Part shown: one piece after another, positions 25,601 through 33,518 of the stretch
Numbering within the stretch: position 1 is the first letter of the stretch
Layout: each line of letters begins with the position of its first letter
NCBI RefSeq assembly: GCF_016464385.1
Contig: NZ_JADMLH010000001.1
Span: forward strand, 372,001 to 436,000
Source: Nucisporomicrobium flavum
GTDB lineage: Bacteria; Actinomycetota; Actinomycetes; Mycobacteriales; Micromonosporaceae
Length of the DNA stretch: 64,000 nt
Reading direction: 5' to 3'
Made by a program: the position numbers and the translations under genes
The notes under the pieces: model-generated
Seen by the model: the letters and a program-made list of their open reading frames with translations, nothing else
What the model was told of the DNA's origin: nothing
Databases searched by the model: none

Positions 25601-27253
25601 TCACCAGTCGAACTCGGCGCCGCGCGTCGTGCCGCCGGGCAGCAGCGACCGCCCGGTGTAGCGCCAGCTCTCCACCACGACGTACCGGCCGCCGCGCGGC
25701 GCCGCGAGATCCACCGGCCCGCAGGTGTGCTGCACCGCCGAGTCGGTGAACATCAGCCCCTCGCAGGTGTGCGGCCCGGCGACCACCTCTCCCGTCCGGG
25801 CATCCTGGACGGTCAGCGTGACGTCGGCCTGCACCCCCGGCGTCGCCTCGATGCGGCCCTTCACCCGGACCCTGCCGCCCAGGGCGTGACAGGGCTGGGC
25901 GAGCACGGGGTGCCCGACGTCCCAGGTGAAGGCCTCGCCGCACTCGTACGGCCCGAACCCGGCCTCGACGCCGGCGGAGCCCGTACCGCCCGGCAGCCGG
26001 ACGCCCGCCGACACCCGCGCCGCCGCCGTGCTGCCGGACTCCCGCTGCGACGGCGACGGTGCGGCGGCGGTGGCGCCTCCGGTCGGCGAGCCCGGCCGGG
26101 GCACCCCGAGCGCCGCCCGGGACCTGGGCGCCGGGGCGCTTCCCGCGCCGATCACCGGTTCCCGAGGCGCCACCGCCGTGGTGGCGGCGGCCGCGTCCTG
26201 GCTGCTCTGCCACGCCCGGTAGCCGCTGACGCCGGACGCGGTCAGCGCGCCGCCGATGAGCGCCACGAGCGCCGCCCGGCGGCCCCAGGCCCAGCTGGCC
26301 GGCCGGTTCGGCGGCCGCCGCTTCGGCCGGGAGGGACGCGGCGCCGCGGCGGGCGTCGCATGCACCCGCGACACCGGCTCGTCCGCGGGGAACGGCTCGG
26401 GGGCGGAGGGCCGGGCGGGCATCGCGGGCGCGTCGGCGACGTCGCGGCGGAGCTCGTGCAGCATCCGCTCCAGCTCGCCCGCGGCCGGGCGCCGCGCCGG
26501 GTCCTTGTCCAGGCAGGACGAGATCACCGTCCACACCGGCTCGGGCATGCCGGCCGGGCGCTCCGGCACCTCGTCCAGATGCCCGCGCAGCACGGCGAAC
26601 GGCTCACCGGTGTACGGCGTCCGCCCGGTCACCAGCTCGTACAGGACGATGCCGAGGCCGTACACGTCCGCCGCCGGGGTCGCGTCGCCGCCGCTGATCA
26701 CCTCGGGCGCCATGTAGTACGGCGTACCGATGACCGCATGGGGCGTCGTCACGCCCGGCGTGTCCAGGACCCGGGCGATGCCGAAATCGGTCAGCTTCAC
26801 GTCCGGCCGCTCGTCGTCGCCGTGCAGCAGGATGTTGTCCGGCTTGACGTCGCGGTGCACCACGCCCAGCGAGTGCGCCTGCCCCAGCGCGGCGCACACC
26901 TGCGCGAGCAGCCGGGCCGCCTCGGCGGGCGCCAGCGTGGCGGCGCCCCGCAGCCGCTGCCGCAGGCTGCCGCCGCCGACGAAGTCCATCGCCAGTCCCA
27001 GCGACTCCCCCACGCTGAACAGGTCCCGGACGCCCACGATGTGCTCGTGGCGCAGCATCTTCAGGATCGAGCGCTCCTGCACGAACCGGGTGACCAGCTT
27101 CGGCTGGCGCAGCAGCCCCTCGTGCAGCAGCTTCACGGCCACCTGATCGCCGGAGGTGCTCTCCAGGCCGCGCCACACGACGCCGGTGGCGCCCTGCCCG
27201 ACCGGGCAGATGAGCACGTACGAGCTGCCCACGCACCGCCCGCTGAGGTCCAT
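25601..27253 (-). CDS. Membrane Ser/Thr protein kinase (PknB-like) with extracellular domain
   Basis: A 550-residue protein. The kinase domain covers about residues 10-265: glycine loop GQGATGVVW, ATP-binding Lys41 (VAVKLL), catalytic HRDVKPDN (Asp135), DFG Asp156, and GTPYYMAPE. A Pro/Arg-rich linker leads to a membrane helix around residue 300 (ALVALIGGALTASGVSGY). The extracellular part ends in a ~120-residue beta-rich, cysteine-containing domain (YECGEAF, QPCHALGG, HTCEGL, HTCGPVD). There are no PASTA repeats. ATG 27253 fits the start of the kinase fold, although the frame is open upstream. The gene is divergent from the FMN riboswitch transcript. Confidence 0.87.
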   Translation of the reverse strand: MDLSGRCVGSSYVLICPVGQGATGVVWRGLESTSGDQVAVKLLHEGLLRQPKLVTRFVQERSILKMLRHEHIVGVRDLFSVGESLGLAMDFVGGGSLRQRLRGAATLAPAEAARLLAQVCAALGQAHSLGVVHRDVKPDNILLHGDDERPDVKLTDFGIARVLDTPGVTTPHAVIGTPYYMAPEVISGGDATPAADVYGLGIVLYELVTGRTPYTGEPFAVLRGHLDEVPERPAGMPEPVWTVISSCLDKDPARRPAAGELERMLHELRRDVADAPAMPARPSAPEPFPADEPVSRVHATPAAAPRPSRPKRRPPNRPASWAWGRRAALVALIGGALTASGVSGYRAWQSSQDAAAATTAVAPREPVIGAGSAPAPRSRAALGVPRPGSPTGGATAAAPSPSQRESGSTAAARVSAGVRLPGGTGSAGVEAGFGPYECGEAFTWDVGHPVLAQPCHALGGRVRVKGRIEATPGVQADVTLTVQDARTGEVVAGPHTCEGLMFTDSAVQHTCGPVDLAAPRGGRYVVVESWRYTGRSLLPGGTTRGAEFDW

Positions 27254-27521
27254 CGTTGCCAGGTCGCCGTTCAATCCGCCGGTGTGTCCTTCCCGCTTCT
27301 CCTCGTCAGGGCGCGGCCGATGGTGGCCGTCGATGCGGGTGCCCGGCAATGGGCGTACGCCCGATCTGTCAGGAAGCGTCAGCATCCCGCCCGGGCCGTC
27401 ACCGTGGGCCCGCCGCCTCGTTGGGCAGGTCTGCCCTCCCGGGGGCGACTGTGGCGTTCATCGCTTGCCGCCGCGCCGGCGGCGGGCGGTACTACGATCC
27501 GAATCAGCACCAACGTTCAGC

Positions 27522-27645
27522 GTGCTCCGGGGTCGGTGAAAGTCCGAACCGGCGGTGACAGTCCGCGACCCGACCGCAGCCGGCGGCCGGTTGACCCGGT
27601 GGAATTCCGGGACCGACGGTGAAAGTCCGGAAGGGAGGCAGCACG
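27522..27645 (+). ncRNA. FMN riboswitch (RFN element)
   Basis: The conserved RFN core is visible. The closing stem is GTGCTCCGGGG at the 5' end and GGAGGCAGCACG at the 3' end. In between are GGTGAAAGTCC, CGGCGGTGACAGTCCGCGAC, a variable GC stem (CCGGCGGCCGG) and GACGGTGAAAGTCCGG. It lies 74 nt before the pnuX start on the same strand. FMN binding should reduce expression of the riboflavin transporter. Whether control acts at termination or at the ribosome binding site cannot be told from the sequence alone. Confidence 0.93.
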
Positions 27646-27718
27646 CGGACGCCCGAACATCCGCGTGCGCGGTCGCTCCCCGGCGTGCACCTTCGCTGAC
27701 CTGTGGAGGTGGACCCCG

Positions 27719-28435
27719 ATGCACTGGCTCGACACCCTGCTCACGTCGTTCTACGACGCCAAATGGCAGGTCACGGACAACCAGGCGATCTACTACCGCG
27801 AGATCGTGGGCAACGCGTTCGGCCTCGGCTCGGCGCTGTTCGGCCTGCGGCGCAACGCCTGGGCGTGGCCCGTCGGCATCGTCGGCAACGTGCTGCTGTT
27901 CACTGTCTTCCTCGGCCAGGCGCTCGGCAACGACCAGGGCACCCCGCTCTACGGCCAGGCATCCCGCCAGGTCTTCTTCATCGCCACGAGCGTCTACGGC
28001 TGGTGGCGCTGGCGGCAGAACCGGCACGCACCGGGCGGCGCCGCGGTCACGCCCCGCTGGGCGACCAGGGCGCAGCGCGCCGTCTTCATCCCGCTCGCGC
28101 TGGCCGCGGTGATCCTGTGCTTCTACGTGTTCCGCGCGGTCGGTGCGGGCTTCCCGGTCCCGTGGTGGTACTACCTCGCGGACTCCTGGATCTTCGTCGG
28201 CTCGATCCTGGCCACGTACGCGATGGCCCGCGGCTGGGTCGACTTCTGGCTCTGCTGGCTCGCGGTGGACCTGATCGGGGTGCCGGAGCTCCTGCACTTC
28301 CGCTACTACCCCTCGGCGATCCTGTACGCGGTCTACGCCGGGTTCGTGGTGTGGGGCTTCGTGGTGTGGCTGCGCATCTCCCGCCGCGAACAGCCGCAAC
28401 GCGTCGACTCGCCCACCATGGAGACGGTGGCCTGA
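27719..28435 (+). CDS. pnuX: Riboflavin transporter, PnuC/PnuX-like
   Basis: A 238-residue membrane protein with about seven hydrophobic segments. PnuC-family features include the aromatic-rich YGWWRW motif after TSV, and a C-terminal YYPSAILYAVYAGFVVWG. Its FMN riboswitch identifies the substrate class as riboflavin, as for actinobacterial PnuX; nicotinamide riboside is the alternative for the wider PnuC family. ATG 27719 is chosen because GGAGGTGG (27705-27712) lies 6 nt before it, although the frame is open from 27665. It would import riboflavin by facilitated diffusion with intracellular trapping by phosphorylation. Confidence 0.9.
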   Translation: MHWLDTLLTSFYDAKWQVTDNQAIYYREIVGNAFGLGSALFGLRRNAWAWPVGIVGNVLLFTVFLGQALGNDQGTPLYGQASRQVFFIATSVYGWWRWRQNRHAPGGAAVTPRWATRAQRAVFIPLALAAVILCFYVFRAVGAGFPVPWWYYLADSWIFVGSILATYAMARGWVDFWLCWLAVDLIGVPELLHFRYYPSAILYAVYAGFVVWGFVVWLRISRREQPQRVDSPTMETVA

Positions 28436-28466
28436 TCCCGTCAGCGCAACGAGGCGGCCGGTGAGC

Positions 28467-28513
28467 AAGTGCCGGGGGGACTCGTCGTTTCAGGACGCCC
28501 GTCCCCGGCACTT
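28467..28513. terminator. Inverted repeat between convergent genes, possible terminator
   Basis: AAGTGCCGGGG and CCCCGGCACTT form an 11 bp inverted repeat with a 25 nt loop. The right arm is inside the last codons of the 28490 gene. It lies just after pnuX and could stop transcripts from both directions; there is no U tract. Confidence 0.45.
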
Positions 28514-28678
28514 CTGCACATGCTCCGCCACTACCTCGGCAAGCTCGGTGAGCTCGGTTATCCCGCCCGCGTACAACTCCAGGTAGCACTCAGCGCAGCG
28601 AATCAGGCTCGCCCGCAGCGGCCACCGCATCGTGTCCACGCCCACTGGAACCACGATCGGGAGATCTTCCGTCGTCAT
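28490..28678 (-). CDS. Small protein with Cys/His metal-site pattern
   Basis: A 62-residue acidic protein, MTTEDLPIVV at the start and HVQKCRGRAS at the end. It has a CxxC-like pair (RCAEC) and a late His-x3-Cys (HVQKC), which could bind zinc. Its ATG overlaps the stop of the preceding small gene (ATGA), so the two are probably one unit. Small genes like this commonly accompany Xre-DUF5753 cassettes in actinomycetes, but I do not know a function. Confidence 0.6.
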   Translation of the reverse strand: MTTEDLPIVVPVGVDTMRWPLRASLIRCAECYLELYAGGITELTELAEVVAEHVQKCRGRAS

Positions 28679-28971
28679 CGCGCCCACCGCCGGCCGTTGC
28701 CCGCACGCCACGCGCCTGCCAGCGTGAGCCGGCCGGCGCGCCCGGCGTTGGCACCCGCTGACCGCTCCCCCAGGTCGTCCGAGGCCCTGGCCGGCCGCTG
28801 GACGGCGCACACGCCCACCGCGCGAGCGGACGCCGGTTCGGCCTCGGGCGGCAATGTGCCGGCGTCCGGACACCGCCAACGCAGACCACACCGACACCGC
28901 CGGCCGAACGTCCCGCGCCAATCCCGACGATGCACCGGCCCGACCAGGATGGGTCGTGCCATGCGGATCAC
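28675..28971 (-). CDS. Small Arg/Cys-rich protein of the Xre cassette
   Basis: A protein of up to 98 residues beginning MIRMARPILVGPVHR. The N-terminal part RDWRGTFGRRCRCGLRWRCPD looks conserved in small actinobacterial proteins next to Xre regulators, with CRCG and a later Cys as a possible zinc site. The remainder is low-complexity Ala/Arg. GTG 28971 has GAGG 7 nt upstream; ATG 28962 is the alternative. A -35/-10 promoter with correct 17 bp spacing lies just upstream (29001-29029). The stop overlaps the next start (ATGA). Confidence 0.55.
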   Translation of the reverse strand: MIRMARPILVGPVHRRDWRGTFGRRCRCGLRWRCPDAGTLPPEAEPASARAVGVCAVQRPARASDDLGERSAGANAGRAGRLTLAGAWRAGNGRRWAR

Positions 28972-29000
28972 CGTCCTTCCTCACCTGGGTCACACAGACG

Positions 29001-29050
29001 AAGTTAGGATTGAGGCGATTACCACTCAACGAGTGTGCGCGAAATTGCGG
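29001..29050 (-). promoter_or_regulatory. Promoter with GCGCACACT element before the small-gene pair
   Basis: On the minus strand a -35 TTGAGT (29029 to 29024) and a -10 TAACTT (29006 to 29001) are 17 bp apart. Directly upstream is GCGCACACT (29040 to 29032), and before it CGCAATTT. The same GCGCAMACT element is repeated upstream of the cassette's first gene, so one regulator, perhaps the Xre protein itself, may bind both. Confidence 0.55.
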
Positions 29051-29059
29051 GGCGATTCC

Positions 29060-29914
29060 CTACTCGCTGATCACGCTGATAGCAGCCATAATCCGCGACC
29101 GAGCGGCGGCACCGTAGACCGCAGCGTCGGCAAGTTCGGTGAATACTTGTGCATACATGGCTATTTCGCGGGGCTGCGTGACCGTGAGGTGTCCTGAGAC
29201 CAACTCGACGGCGACCTGTTCGTCATCGAACATGTAGAAAGCCTCAACGGGCCAAGCGGCATCACGATCAGGTCGCCAGGGTAGGACGCCCAGGCTGACG
29301 TTAGGCAGCGCCGAGACTGAGATCAGATGTCCGAGCTGGCCGACCATGACGTCAGTTCCGCCGATGCCGGCCAAGAGGGCGGATTCTTCGACCAGGCAGG
29401 CGAAGCGACGACGCGAGTCGAACAGAACCTGCTGCCGCTCCATGCGCGCGGCAACCGCGTCATCGAGGTCATCGGGTACGCCGCGCCGCCGAGCGATGGC
29501 CGCGAGAATCGCGGCCGTGTACGCCCTCGTCTGGAGCATTCCAGGAAGGATGTTCGGCGTGTAGATGCGGAACTGCCGCGTTCGCTGATACAGCGGAAGG
29601 CGCGCCACTTGAGCACGTCGAAGGCCATTCCGTTCCATACGTCGCCACTCGACCCACATACCCTCCACGGCGCGGAGCGACGCGATGATATCTGCTGTCC
29701 GGTCCTCGGCATGACAGTGCCGACACCATGCGCGAATGTCGTCCTCGGACGGTGCCGCCGATCCATGCTCTATCCGCGACACCTTCGATCCGTGGCGACC
29801 CATGAGACGCGCGAGATCGCGTGCCGTCAGGCCGGCTTCCTGGCGAACATCTCGCAGCCGTCGACCGAGGGCTTCCCGTGCCTCCTGAGCGGCTGACGAT
29901 GACGATGCGGGCAA
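29060..29914 (-). CDS. Xre family regulator with DUF5753 domain
   Basis: About 284 residues. The N-terminal helix-turn-helix is REALGRRLRDVRQEAGLTARDLARLMG with the recognition helix SKVSRIEHG. The DUF5753 C-terminal domain begins with the aromatic segment YQRTRQFRIYTPNILPGMLQT and ends with VFTELADAAVYG. Such proteins are DNA-binding regulators, often encoded beside small partner proteins. A TTG at 29914, 5 nt after the DUF6879 stop, gives the usual ~10-residue lead before the HTH; a TTG at 29968 would overlap the upstream gene more. The start is uncertain. Confidence 0.82.
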   Translation of the reverse strand: MPASSSSAAQEAREALGRRLRDVRQEAGLTARDLARLMGRHGSKVSRIEHGSAAPSEDDIRAWCRHCHAEDRTADIIASLRAVEGMWVEWRRMERNGLRRAQVARLPLYQRTRQFRIYTPNILPGMLQTRAYTAAILAAIARRRGVPDDLDDAVAARMERQQVLFDSRRRFACLVEESALLAGIGGTDVMVGQLGHLISVSALPNVSLGVLPWRPDRDAAWPVEAFYMFDDEQVAVELVSGHLTVTQPREIAMYAQVFTELADAAVYGAAARSRIMAAISVISE

Positions 29915-29919
29915 CTCTG

Positions 29920-30432
29920 CTAACTCGTGACAGGTCGATAGTCGGCATGCGGCACGCCCAGCGCCCAAGCCGTGTCGAAGACTTCGGTGAGGCGCTTGGC
30001 CAGCGCGTCATCATTTCTCAGGTCCTCTTCAACCCAATTCCCGTCACCGTCGAAATGGTTGAAGGTCGTCACCTCATCAACGACCCAAAAATCAGTTGGC
30101 GGGAGGAACAACTCCGATGCGGTACGACGCGGAAGCCAGCGAACGTCCTCGCCGGCCGCAACGTTGTGCGCCTGAGTGATGTCGTATTCGTATTGGACGT
30201 AGGCAGAAATCGGCTCCGAGACGACGCGAAGCCGTCGGACGGAGACACCTCGCCCGGTGATCTCCCGGACCATGCCGGACCACCCTGCGCGCGTCACGGG
30301 AACGTCGGGTTGCTGCCCGGCACGCCATGTTCGCCAGTCCGGATCGTCCAACGTGTACCAGTCACGAAGCTCAAGATGAATTGCCGAACGGGCCGACGCT
30401 TTCAAGAGGTCGGCGATTGTCGACCCTGGCAT
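29920..30432 (-). CDS. DUF6879 family protein
   Basis: A 170-residue protein with hallmarks of this actinobacterial family: SAIHLELRDWY near the start, a GWSGMVREITGRGVSVRRLRVVSEP stretch, YVQYEYDITQAHNVAAGEDVRWLPR, and DFWVVDEV. ATG 30432 is preceded by AGGAGGT at 6 nt spacing, inside the upstream gene. The two genes overlap by 62 bp in different frames. DUF6879 proteins regularly sit between a small MSLRFxGKDP-type protein and an Xre-DUF5753 regulator, as here. Their biochemical role is not known to me. Confidence 0.82.
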   Translation of the reverse strand: MPGSTIADLLKASARSAIHLELRDWYTLDDPDWRTWRAGQQPDVPVTRAGWSGMVREITGRGVSVRRLRVVSEPISAYVQYEYDITQAHNVAAGEDVRWLPRRTASELFLPPTDFWVVDEVTTFNHFDGDGNWVEEDLRNDDALAKRLTEVFDTAWALGVPHADYRPVTS

Positions 30433-30649
30433 TGCAGACCTCCTGGAGGAAGGGAATCATTCGGCCCGGCAGCCGAAGCACCGTCTCATGCTCCGGGACC
30501 GGGCGGGCCGACTGGATGGCCGCCAGCGTGCTCGCGTCTTCGATCTTCCAGCCCTGGACGACGATGCTGCCGTCCTCATCGTCGACCCAAATCGTCGGCG
30601 ACCCGCCGTCCGGGCTTCCTGGGTCTTTGCCGATGAACCGAAGCGACAT
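30371..30649 (-). CDS. Small conserved protein of the Xre-DUF6879 cassette
   Basis: A 92-residue protein beginning MSLRFIGKDPGSPDGGSPTI, then a QGWKI segment. I recognise this pattern from the first gene of similar three-gene cassettes. It has no membrane segment. ATG 30649 has GGGAGG upstream. The C-terminal 20 codons overlap the DUF6879 gene in another frame, so the frame downstream of about 30432 may be extended beyond what the protein needs. It is the first gene of the operon behind the GCGCAMACT repeat region. Confidence 0.75.
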   Translation of the reverse strand: MSLRFIGKDPGSPDGGSPTIWVDDEDGSIVVQGWKIEDASTLAAIQSARPVPEHETVLRLPGRMIPFLQEVCNARVDNRRPLESVGPFGNSS

Positions 30650-30683
30650 CGTGAGCCTCCCTGGACGATCGCGGGTGCGTCGT

Positions 30684-30739
30684 GGTCAAGTTTGCGCGGC
30701 GGGCCGCAACGCCTCAAGGCAGTGTGCGCGAGTTTGCGC
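30684..30739 (-). promoter_or_regulatory. Cassette promoter region with three GCGCAMACT elements
   Basis: Read on the minus strand, GCGCAAACT (30739 to 30731) and GCGCACACT (30729 to 30721) are tandem with 10 bp periodicity. A third copy, GCGCAAACT (30697 to 30689), abuts TTGACC, a possible -35. After the second copy a TTGAGG could be another -35. The periodicity of one helical turn fits cooperative binding by a small regulator. The transcript would start upstream of the 30649 gene. Confidence 0.5.
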
Positions 30740-30825
30740 GCCGGACTTCGGCGCCCAGACAGCGTTCGCCACTGACCGCAGCGGAACGTCACCCAACCGG
30801 GCGGCCGTGTGATTCACTGCCCGGC

Positions 30826-31461
30826 ATGCGGGGGCGTAGGGGTCTGATCGTCAGTGTCGTCGTGCTCCTCGCCGGGGTCGCCGCGATCGCCGGGTGGCGG
30901 TGGTGGCACGGCCGGGCGCCGTACCCTCCGGAGGCCCTCGGCACCCGCACCACCCTGGAGCTGGTCGACCAGGCCACCGCCGCGGCCGCTCTGCGGCCGG
31001 TCAATGTGGAGGTTTCCGGCAAGGGCGATCAGATCCTGCTCGGCACGGTGAGCTGGACCGTCCCGGCGTCGGCGCCCGCGGGCGGGTCGTTCCGCCTGGT
31101 GCTGCTGGACCGGCGGACGATGGCCCTGCCGGGCTTCCTCTCGGTGACCTCGCCCCGGCCGGAGAGCGTGGGCTCCGGTTCGGACGACACGCTCGACGCC
31201 GCGGCCGGCCGCTACGACTGGCTGGCCCGGGCGGGGACCCGGGAGATCGACGGATCGTTCCGGAGCCCGGGCGACTTCATCACGGCGGATGCGGACGCCT
31301 CGCCGGTGACGTTCGCGGCGGTGCTGCACCCGGCGGACCCGCGGGCGCGGCCGCAGGAGGCGGTCATGTCCGCGCCGGTCACCCTCGACGATGTGCTGCT
31401 GGTGCTGATCGGGGTGGGGCCGGACGGGCAGGTGTACTGGGCGCAGCGGCTTTCGCCGTAA
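30826..31461 (+). CDS. Membrane-anchored exported protein of unknown function
   Basis: A 211-residue protein with an N-terminal signal anchor (LIVSVVVLLAGVAAIAGW) and a beta-rich extracytoplasmic part. I do not recognise the family. The C-terminal PVTLDDVLLVLIGVGPDGQVYWAQRL could be a processed or interaction segment. ATG 30826 is chosen because it starts the signal anchor directly; the frame is open further upstream. It is 39 bp before the LolA-like gene and is probably the first gene of a four-gene unit ending in an ABC exporter. Confidence 0.65.
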   Translation: MRGRRGLIVSVVVLLAGVAAIAGWRWWHGRAPYPPEALGTRTTLELVDQATAAAALRPVNVEVSGKGDQILLGTVSWTVPASAPAGGSFRLVLLDRRTMALPGFLSVTSPRPESVGSGSDDTLDAAAGRYDWLARAGTREIDGSFRSPGDFITADADASPVTFAAVLHPADPRARPQEAVMSAPVTLDDVLLVLIGVGPDGQVYWAQRLSP

Positions 31462-31500
31462 GGGCATGGCGGGCGGTTCGCCGGGTACGTTGGCGGGACC

Positions 31501-32613
31501 ATGGGCGCGCACCGTACCGTCGTCTCCGCGCAGGCTCGCCGGCGGTGGGTCGTCGTGCTGGCCGTTGTCGCCGTGCTGGGCAGCCTGCCCGTGCTGGCCG
31601 GGCTGCGGCCGGTCCGGGCCGCCGAGGTCGGCCTCGCGACGCTGCGCGAGCGCATCGCCGCGTCCGGGCGTCAGGCCCATGAGGGGTACGCGCTCAGCAG
31701 CGGCCTGCTTCCCCTGCCCGCCCTGCCCGACCTGGAGCAGGTGACGGCCCTGGTCACCGGCACGACCGAGCTGCGCACCTGGTACGCCGCCCCGGACCGC
31801 TGGCGGGTCGACGTGGTCGACGAGGCCGCGGAACGGGACCTGTACCAGACCCCGGACGCCCAGTACGCCTGGGACTACGGGCAGAACCAGCTCACCCGGA
31901 TCGCCGGCGCCCAGCCGGTCCGCCTGCCGCGCGGCGCCGACGTGACCCCGCCGGCCCTGGGCACCCGGCTGCTCGGGCTGGCCGCCGCGGACCGGTTCAC
32001 GCCGCTCCCCGGCAAGCGCGTGGCCGGGCTCGCCGCCGCCGGGCTGCGGATCGTGCCGGCGAGCGCGGACACCACGGTGGCCCACGTGGACCTGTGGGCG
32101 GACCCGGGCACCGGGCTGCCGCTGCAGGTGGAGGTCACGGCCCGGGGCGGCAGCCGGCCGGTGTTCGTCACCCGGTTCCTGGAGGTGCACCTGCGCACGC
32201 CGGACGCGTCGGTGCTGACGCCGCCGGCCCCCGTGGCGGGCATGGGCTTCACCGTGACCGACACCTCGGACATCCTCGGCGCGATCGACCGGCTGGGCGT
32301 CGGCGGGCTGCCCGAACGGCTGGCCGGGTCGCCGCGCGAGGCCACGGCCGTCGGGGCCGCCGGGGCGTACGGCGCCGGGCTGGCCCGGTTCGTGGTGGTG
32401 GCGCTGCCCGGCCGGCTCGGCTACCGGACGTACGGGCGGCTGCGCGCGTTCGGCCAGGCCGTGACCGTGCCGCAGGGTGAGGCCGCGATCCTGTCCACCG
32501 GCCTGCTCACCGTGCTGGCGGTCCGCGCCGACCGGACGTACCTGGTCGCCGGCCTCGTCCAGCCCGCGCTGCTGCGGCGCGTCGCCGCCGAGCTCGCCGG
32601 AGGGGCCGCATGA
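31501..32613 (+). CDS. LolA/LprG-like exported protein
   Basis: A 370-residue protein with a signal anchor (VVVLAVVAVLGSLPVLAGL) and an extracytoplasmic domain. Its outer-membrane-lipoprotein-carrier-like pattern is visible in TELRTWYAAPDRWRVDVVD, QYAWDYGQNQLTRI, VAHVDLWADPGTGLPLQVEV and DTSDILGAIDR. Such folds bind acyl chains or sense lipids in mycobacterial LprG and in RseB-like proteins. The start of the ABC ATPase gene overlaps its stop (ATGA), so it probably works with the exporter, for example delivering or sensing its cargo. The cargo is not known. Confidence 0.7.
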   Translation: MGAHRTVVSAQARRRWVVVLAVVAVLGSLPVLAGLRPVRAAEVGLATLRERIAASGRQAHEGYALSSGLLPLPALPDLEQVTALVTGTTELRTWYAAPDRWRVDVVDEAAERDLYQTPDAQYAWDYGQNQLTRIAGAQPVRLPRGADVTPPALGTRLLGLAAADRFTPLPGKRVAGLAAAGLRIVPASADTTVAHVDLWADPGTGLPLQVEVTARGGSRPVFVTRFLEVHLRTPDASVLTPPAPVAGMGFTVTDTSDILGAIDRLGVGGLPERLAGSPREATAVGAAGAYGAGLARFVVVALPGRLGYRTYGRLRAFGQAVTVPQGEAAILSTGLLTVLAVRADRTYLVAGLVQPALLRRVAAELAGGAA

Positions 32614-33518
32614 TCGTCACCCGCGACCTGACCAAGCGGTACGGGCGCCTCACCGCGGTCGACGGCGTGCACCTCGACGTGCGCGAGGGTGACCGGTACG
32701 GGCTGCTCGGCCCGAACGGCTCCGGCAAGACCACGCTCGTACGGATGCTGCTCGGGCTGGTGTTCGCGACCCGTGGGGAGATCGAGGTGCTGGGCCGCCC
32801 GGTGCCGCGCCGCGTCGGCGAGGTGCTGCCCGACATCGGCGCCCTGGTCGAGGGGCCGGGGGCCTATCCGCACCTGTCCGGGCGGGCCAACCTGCGGCTG
32901 TTCGACGCGGCCGGGCCGGGCGGGAGCCGCCGGGACCGGCGCCGCCGCGTCGACGAGGCTCTCGAGCGGGTGGGGCTGGCCGGGGTGGACCGGCGGCCGG
33001 TGCGGGCGTACTCGCTGGGCATGCGCCAGCGGCTCGGGCTGGCCTCCGCGCTGCTGCGCCGGCCCCGGCTGCTCGTGCTGGACGAGCCCACCAACGGTCT
33101 CGACCCGCGCGGCATCCGCGAGGTCCGCGACCTGCTCACCGAGCTGAACGCGCAGGGCACCACGGTGCTGCTCTCCAGCCACCTGCTCGCCGAGATCGAC
33201 GCCTTCTGCACCCGCGTCGGGGTGATGGACCGCGGCCGGCTCGTGCTCCAGGACGAGCTGGCCGCGCTGCGCGAGCCGACCGGGCGGGTGGTCGTGGCCA
33301 CCCCGGAACCCGAGCGTGTGGTGGCACTGCTCGACGGCCGGGTCGAGGGCCGCGACGGGACGACGCTGACCATCCGGCACGCCGACCCCGCCGCGCTCAA
33401 CGCGGACCTGGTCGCGGCCGGCATCCGGGTCACCGAGCTGGGGCCGGAGCGCCGATCGCTGGAACAGGTGGTCCTCGACCTGACCACGACCAGCGCCGAC
33501 CGGGTGGAGGCGGCGTGA
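32610..33518 (+). CDS. ABC transporter ATP-binding protein (ABC-2 exporter type)
   Basis: A 302-residue ATPase. Walker A is GPNGSGKTT with Lys40, the signature is YSLGMRQRLGLAS, Walker B is LLVLDEPTNGLDP, and the H-loop follows in LLSSHLLAEID. The C-terminal ~80 residues (VVVATPEPERVVALLDG) match the DrrA-like exporter subfamily. It overlaps both neighbours by 4 bp (ATGA and GTGA). It should power export through the adjacent permease; the substrate is unknown. Confidence 0.9.
   Translation: MIVTRDLTKRYGRLTAVDGVHLDVREGDRYGLLGPNGSGKTTLVRMLLGLVFATRGEIEVLGRPVPRRVGEVLPDIGALVEGPGAYPHLSGRANLRLFDAAGPGGSRRDRRRRVDEALERVGLAGVDRRPVRAYSLGMRQRLGLASALLRRPRLLVLDEPTNGLDPRGIREVRDLLTELNAQGTTVLLSSHLLAEIDAFCTRVGVMDRGRLVLQDELAALREPTGRVVVATPEPERVVALLDGRVEGRDGTTLTIRHADPAALNADLVAAGIRVTELGPERRSLEQVVLDLTTTSADRVEAA

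Noticed and set aside
27517..27744. Minus-strand open frame across the FMN riboswitch
   Set aside because: The plus strand has all conserved RFN blocks and correct placement before pnuX; the open frame is incidental.
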